Source: Spinacia oleracea
Lineage: Eukaryota > Streptophyta > Magnoliopsida > Caryophyllales > Amaranthaceae
Length of the DNA stretch: 64,000 nt
Direction: 5' to 3'
NCBI RefSeq assembly: GCF_020520425.1
Contig: NC_079491.1
Location: forward strand, 20,947,449-21,011,448
Numbering within the stretch: position 1 is the first letter of the stretch; each line of letters starts with the position of its first letter. The notes under the pieces are model-generated. The model searched no databases. It was not told where the DNA came from and worked only from the letters and a program-made list of their open reading frames with translations. The position numbers and the translations under genes are program-made. This document shows, in pieces, positions 59,702 through 64,000 of the stretch.

Positions 59702-62700
59702 ATGAAAATCTGCATGTGGAATGTAAGGGGGGCAAACAGGAACTTGTTTTTATCGCATGCAAAAGAAATTGTTTTTAATCAAAATTCTGATATTTTCATT
59801 TTTCTTGAAACGAAAGCTGGTGGCTCTAGGGCTAGAGAAACAATGCTGGCTCTTAAATTTTCAGATTTTAGGGTGGTTAGACCAATTGGGACTAGAGGGG
59901 GTATTTGGATGTTTTGGAAAAAAACTGTTGATATGGTGCTTTTTGATGCTGAAAACACTTATTTCCATTCCCTCTTTCACTTTAAAAATTTGGGAAAAGA
60001 AGGTTTAGTTACTGCTATGCATGCCCCTAGTTCTTCCAAGGAGAAACACAATCACTGGAATTCGATCCGTTCAAATTTGCCACCAAAGAATACACCCTGG
60101 CTTGTTTTGGGGGATATGAATGAAATTACTAGCCAGTCAGAGAAAATGGGTGGTCGTCCTTTTCGTGTGAATCAAGGAAAAGATATGTTGAATTTTATGG
60201 ATGAAGCTAGGCTGGTGGATTTGGGTTTTAATGGTTCTCCTTTCACTTGGACTAATGCACGAGTTGGCCACAACCTCATTCAAGAGAGACTGGATCGTGC
60301 CTTAGCTAATTCGCCATGGATGGAGGCTTATCCCCACACTAAGGTTCATCACTTACCCAGAACCTATTCTGATCATGCTCCTCTTTTAATTTCGCTTTCA
60401 ACTATTACTGTTTCTGGTCCTTTTCCTTTTAGATGCAAAGAAGTCTGGTTATCTCATCCTGAGTTTTCCAATTTTTTTGTTAGCAATTGGTTCCCTCCAA
60501 ATAATTCCTTTTTACAAGGAAGAGACGCATTTCTAAGGTCTATTTCTGTTTGGAATCATAATATTTTTGGCAACTTAAAAAAACAAAAAAAGGAATCGTT
60601 AGCTAGAATAGATGGAATTCAAATTGCTTTAGGTAAAAAGTATTCTGATTATTTGGTAAATTTAGAAAAGATTTTACTTCAGAGGCTTAATGATATCTTA
60701 AATAAAGAACGATTGATTTGGGCTCAAAAGTCAGGCATGAATTGGAGAAAATATGGTGACTATAATACCAAATACTTTCACATGATTGCTAATATTAAGA
60801 AATCAAGAGGGAAAATTCTAACCTTAAAAAATAATGAGGATGTGTGGATTACAGACCAGGATCAACTTAAAATTATGGCTACTGATTATTTCCAAAATCT
60901 TTTTACTACTACTAAATTGAGTGGTAATTTATCTTGTCATACTCATAGCAATTTTTCAATTAATCATGAGGAAAACAATGCTTTAGGGTCTATAATTACT
61001 ATGGATGAGGTTCATAGCAATATTTTTGCTATGGACCCGATTAAAAGTCCGGGTCCAGATGGAATTCAACCCATTTTCATTCAGAAACATTGGGCCCAAT
61101 TAGGTCACATTATCTATGAATTTTGCAATTCTTGCTTTTGCAATGGAAAAATCCCCGAAGATATTAATCGCTCTTATATTGCCCTTATTCCTAAAAATGC
61201 TTGCCCTTCTACTATTGCTGAATTTAGACCCATTGGTTTATGCAATACTATTTATAAACTTATCACCAAGATTATATCTTCGAGATTAAAAACTATTCTA
61301 GGTCGTATTATCAGTCCGTTCCAATCTAGTTTTATTCATGGTCGTGGTATAGAAGATAATGTGATCCTCGTGAAAGAAATGGCTCATCATTTCCATAAGG
61401 TAAAGAAAAGAAATAAAATAATGGCTTTGAAATTGGATATCACTAAAGCTTATGATAGCTTAGAGTGAGACTTTATTAGGGAAACGCTTTTATATTTTCA
61501 GTTCCCTTCAAACATGATTAATCTTATTATGTCTTGTATTACTTCCTCTTCGATTTCAATTCTTTGGAATGGGGAAATCTGTACTAATTTTAAGCCTTCT
61601 AGAGGAATTCGTCAGGGAGATCCTCTCTCTTCTTACATCTTTGTATTATGTCTTGATAGATTATCTACTCTCATCGAGAATGCGGTTAATTCTAACAACT
61701 GGAAACCTATTGCTATCACTAAAACTATCAGGATCTCTCATGTTTTTTATGCTGACGATGTATTCCTTTTTAGCATTGCTACTAAGGACTATTTAGATCA
61801 GATTATGAATACTTTGAATGAATTTGGTCAAATTTCTGGATTAAAAATTAGTATGAGTAAGTCCACTCTTATTTTTCCTGCTAATCTTCACCACTCTATA
61901 AGAGAGGACATTGCAGGAGATTATGGTTTTAAAATTTCTTCTTCGTTTGGGAAATACTTAGGGGTGGACATTAGGCCTAACAAGTTGAAAATTTCAAACT
62001 ATCTAACTCTCTTGGATAAATCTATGGAAAGAGTGAGAGGTTGGCAAGCAAAATTACTAAATATGGCAGGTAGATGTACCCTTATTAAGTCAGTGTTAAA
62101 CTCTTATCCTCTTTATGCCATGCAAACTAATATTTTACCTACTTCCATTACCTTTGCTCTGGATAAATGTTGTAGGAATTTTTTATGGAACAAGGTAGAT
62201 AGAAACAGATATATGGCTAGGCTTTCTTGGGATAAAGTTACCAGACCTATCAATATGGGAGGTCTGGGAATTAGAAGATTAAAAGAATGGAACTTGGCTT
62301 TCATGGCTAAATTGGGTTGGACGATCTTAACTAATTCAGATAAACTATGGGTCAAAATTTTAAAAGAAAAATATCTTAAACACTCCAATTTCTTAAACTG
62401 TTTTGCTAATAATTCTCATTCTCCTTTATGGAGGGATATTCTCAAAGGTCGTTCCATTCTTGAGCAAGGAATCATGATAGGAATTGGAAATGGAAATTCA
62501 ACTTCTTTATGGTATCACCATTGGGTGGGTGATCAACCCTTGTATAAAACTGAGGGAGTTAGAATTCCAGAATCTAAGGCTCACTGGTTTGTGTGTCATA
62601 TCATTCGTAATGGTTCTTGGTATTTAAATGATATTGAGCATCTCATTCCTCCTCATATTAAATAAAAAATCCTTTCTCACCCTCTTTCAAACAATTGTAA

Positions 62701-63631
62701 AGAACAAGACTTTATCAGATGGATTTATTCCAAAAATGGTTGCTTCAATATTAAATCAGCTTATTATTTACAACTCAATAACTATTCTATGTCTGCTTCC
62801 AATCATATCACCTGGAAAAAAATTTGGAAAATTGTGAGTCCCTATAAATACAAGATGTTGTTGTGGAACTGTGCTCATCAAATTTTACCAGTTTCAGTCA
62901 AGTTAAATCGTGTCATCCCTCATCTTTCCCCTATTTGCTCTAGATGTTATTCTCAAGCAGAAGACCATATCCATTTATTTAGGGATTGCCCTCAATCAAG
63001 TATTTTATGGTCCTATATTTTGCAGCGTATTTGGTCTAGGTCAAGCTTTGATTTTAACTCTTTCTATAATTCTGATTGGCCTGATTGGATTAATTTCAAT
63101 TTAAACAATTCTAGTAAGTGGAAAAGTATTTTTGTTACTGCTCTTTGGCACATTTGGATCTCTAGAAACAAAGTGGTTTTTGATCTTAAAATGAAATCTG
63201 CCTTTTCCCTTTACAATGCCTTTTATGTGGATTGGAGCTTTGCTAACAACTGCTCACAGGGAAAGGATTTAAGTGGCAATCAAGTTCCGGTTATAAACAA
63301 AAAATCTTGGTTTCCTCCGAAGGAAGGAGTGATGAAATTGAACGTGGATGGAGCTTGGAAATCAAATGCTGTTGCAGGTGGTGGAGGAGTTTTTAGAAGA
63401 TCAACAGGTTCGTGGTTTGTGGGTTTCTCCAGCAAATTCACAGTTCATACCCCCCTAGTTGCGGAACTGTATGCTCTAAGGGAAGGTTTGGTAATTGCAA
63501 AAGACTTCAAATTTGAGAAGCTGGAAATTGAAACAGATGCTTTAAACCTTAAAGTGCTGCTGGGTAAAATTCAAAATCAGGATCATCATGAACTTGGTCC
63601 AGTTCTGAGGGAAGTTGCTCATCTACTGATA
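59702..63631 (+). pseudogene. LINE ORF2 (endonuclease, reverse transcriptase, RNase H), two stops, 3' end lost
   Basis: ORF2 begins MKICMWNVRGANR, 68 nt after ORF1. The endonuclease has WNVRG, LETKA, VLGDMNEI and SDHAPL; the reverse transcriptase has SPGPDGIQP, FRPIGLCNTIYK, GIRQGDPLSSY and FYADD; then come a zinc-binding segment (CSRCYSQAEDHIHLFRDCP) and RNase H (LNVDGAWKS, AELYALREGL, LEIETDAL). Two in-frame nonsense codons break it: TGA at 61466-61468 in AYDSLE*DF (family Trp) and TAA at 62663-62665. Otherwise the frame is continuous. RNase H ends at EVAHLL, where foreign sequence begins, so the last part is missing. As it stands the copy cannot make a full ORF2 protein. Confidence 0.88.
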
Positions 63632-64000
63632 TGTGCGTTTTATATAATATTTTCACCCCCGTCCCTTAGTACTTTCATGCGTCAAATGAGCTCATAGGAG
63701 CCATTTTAGTACTAATCTGTGTATTTTAGTGTGCCGTGAGTTTCAGGAATACTTAGTGAGAAATTGGTCTTGTTAGGCCCGTTTCTTGATGATTTAGGCC
63801 ACTACAGGATCCCGAGGGAGTTCGGAACGACTTTTGTCGACTTACGGGAGCCCTGGATGTTCATGATCGAGCCCCGGAAGTTAGACTAGGTGTTGTGGAC
63901 AAAGGGCGGATCACTTAGCCCTCCGCTCGGTGGATTTCCCCTCGCCCATCGGGCGAGCAAGCAGAGGAACAGTTCGTCAGAGGGCGCCCGACGGGCGGAG
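63632..64000 (+). mobile_element. Unidentified repeat (possible LTR) cutting the LINE, runs off the window
   Basis: LINE homology stops at 63631 and the new sequence starts TGTGCGTTTTATATAATA, a TG start with a TATA-like motif, as expected of an LTR. Further on it is GC-rich with GGGCG words in both orientations (CGCCCATCGGGCG near 63942). The other end lies outside the window, so the type is uncertain. Confidence 0.4.

Larger units (their letters stand above)
57265..63631 (+). mobile_element. Nearly complete LINE (L1-like non-LTR retrotransposon)
   Basis: The purine-rich 5' leader (from about 57265) is followed by ORF1 (57366-59633) and ORF2 (from 59702). ORF2 runs through endonuclease, reverse transcriptase, zinc-binding and RNase H domains in one frame with only two nonsense codons, which suggests a young copy. 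The 3' end and poly(A) are missing because another repeat begins at about 63632. The exact 5' end and target duplication were not found. Confidence 0.85.

Overview
The window is nuclear DNA of a eudicot plant. The introns are short, AT-rich and plant-like. The five single-copy genes match plant families (RACK1, MFT, EXO1, SART1/DOT2 and a TDY-type MAP kinase). A plastid psaA fragment lies in one intron. The intergenic DNA is packed with plant transposon types. The repeat style would fit a Caryophyllales species such as a chenopod, but the sequence alone does not prove this.

Layout. 1-4.1 kb: a solo LTR (599-3400, 5-bp target duplication GTTTT) and an intergenic flank. 4.2-6.3 kb (+): RACK1, three coding exons, 327 aa. 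7.4-10.1 kb (+): an MFT-type PEBP gene with the usual four-exon structure but no recognisable N-terminus; a 288-bp TRIM element, MITE-like repeats and, just downstream, a SINE-like insert accompany it. 10.8-17.2 kb (-): EXO1, 13 coding exons, 563 aa. 17.2-23.5 kb: intergenic, with two decayed LINE copies (one with a 16-bp target duplication) and a Tourist-like MITE flanked by TAA. 23.8-31.7 kb (-): SART1/DOT2, 10 coding exons, 957 aa, with duplicated intron and first-exon sequence upstream. 33-42.6 kb: a nested transposon block (G-rich inverted repeat, a possible Helitron terminus, inverted LTR fragments, a solo LTR with 5-bp duplication GGTTA inserted in an older LTR and itself carrying a hAT MITE with 8-bp duplication TCGGTAGT, and a long foldback). 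44.2-56.6 kb (+): a class D MAP kinase (MPK9/BWMK1 type), 11 coding exons, 609 aa. 57.3-63.6 kb (+): a nearly intact LINE with ORF1 and ORF2, two nonsense codons in ORF2, and a 3' end cut by another repeat that runs off the window.

The genes do not form an operon or one pathway: a ribosomal/signalling scaffold, a seed-germination-type PEBP, a mismatch-repair nuclease, a tri-snRNP splicing factor and a signalling kinase. Exon coordinates were derived by hand from family conservation, splice-site dinucleotides and reading-frame phase; every coding exon chain listed stays in frame. No clearly new system was found. The most distinctive signals are the altered MFT gene, the duplicated intron and first exon of SART1, the psaA fragment in the kinase intron, and a long second open frame inside LINE ORF1.
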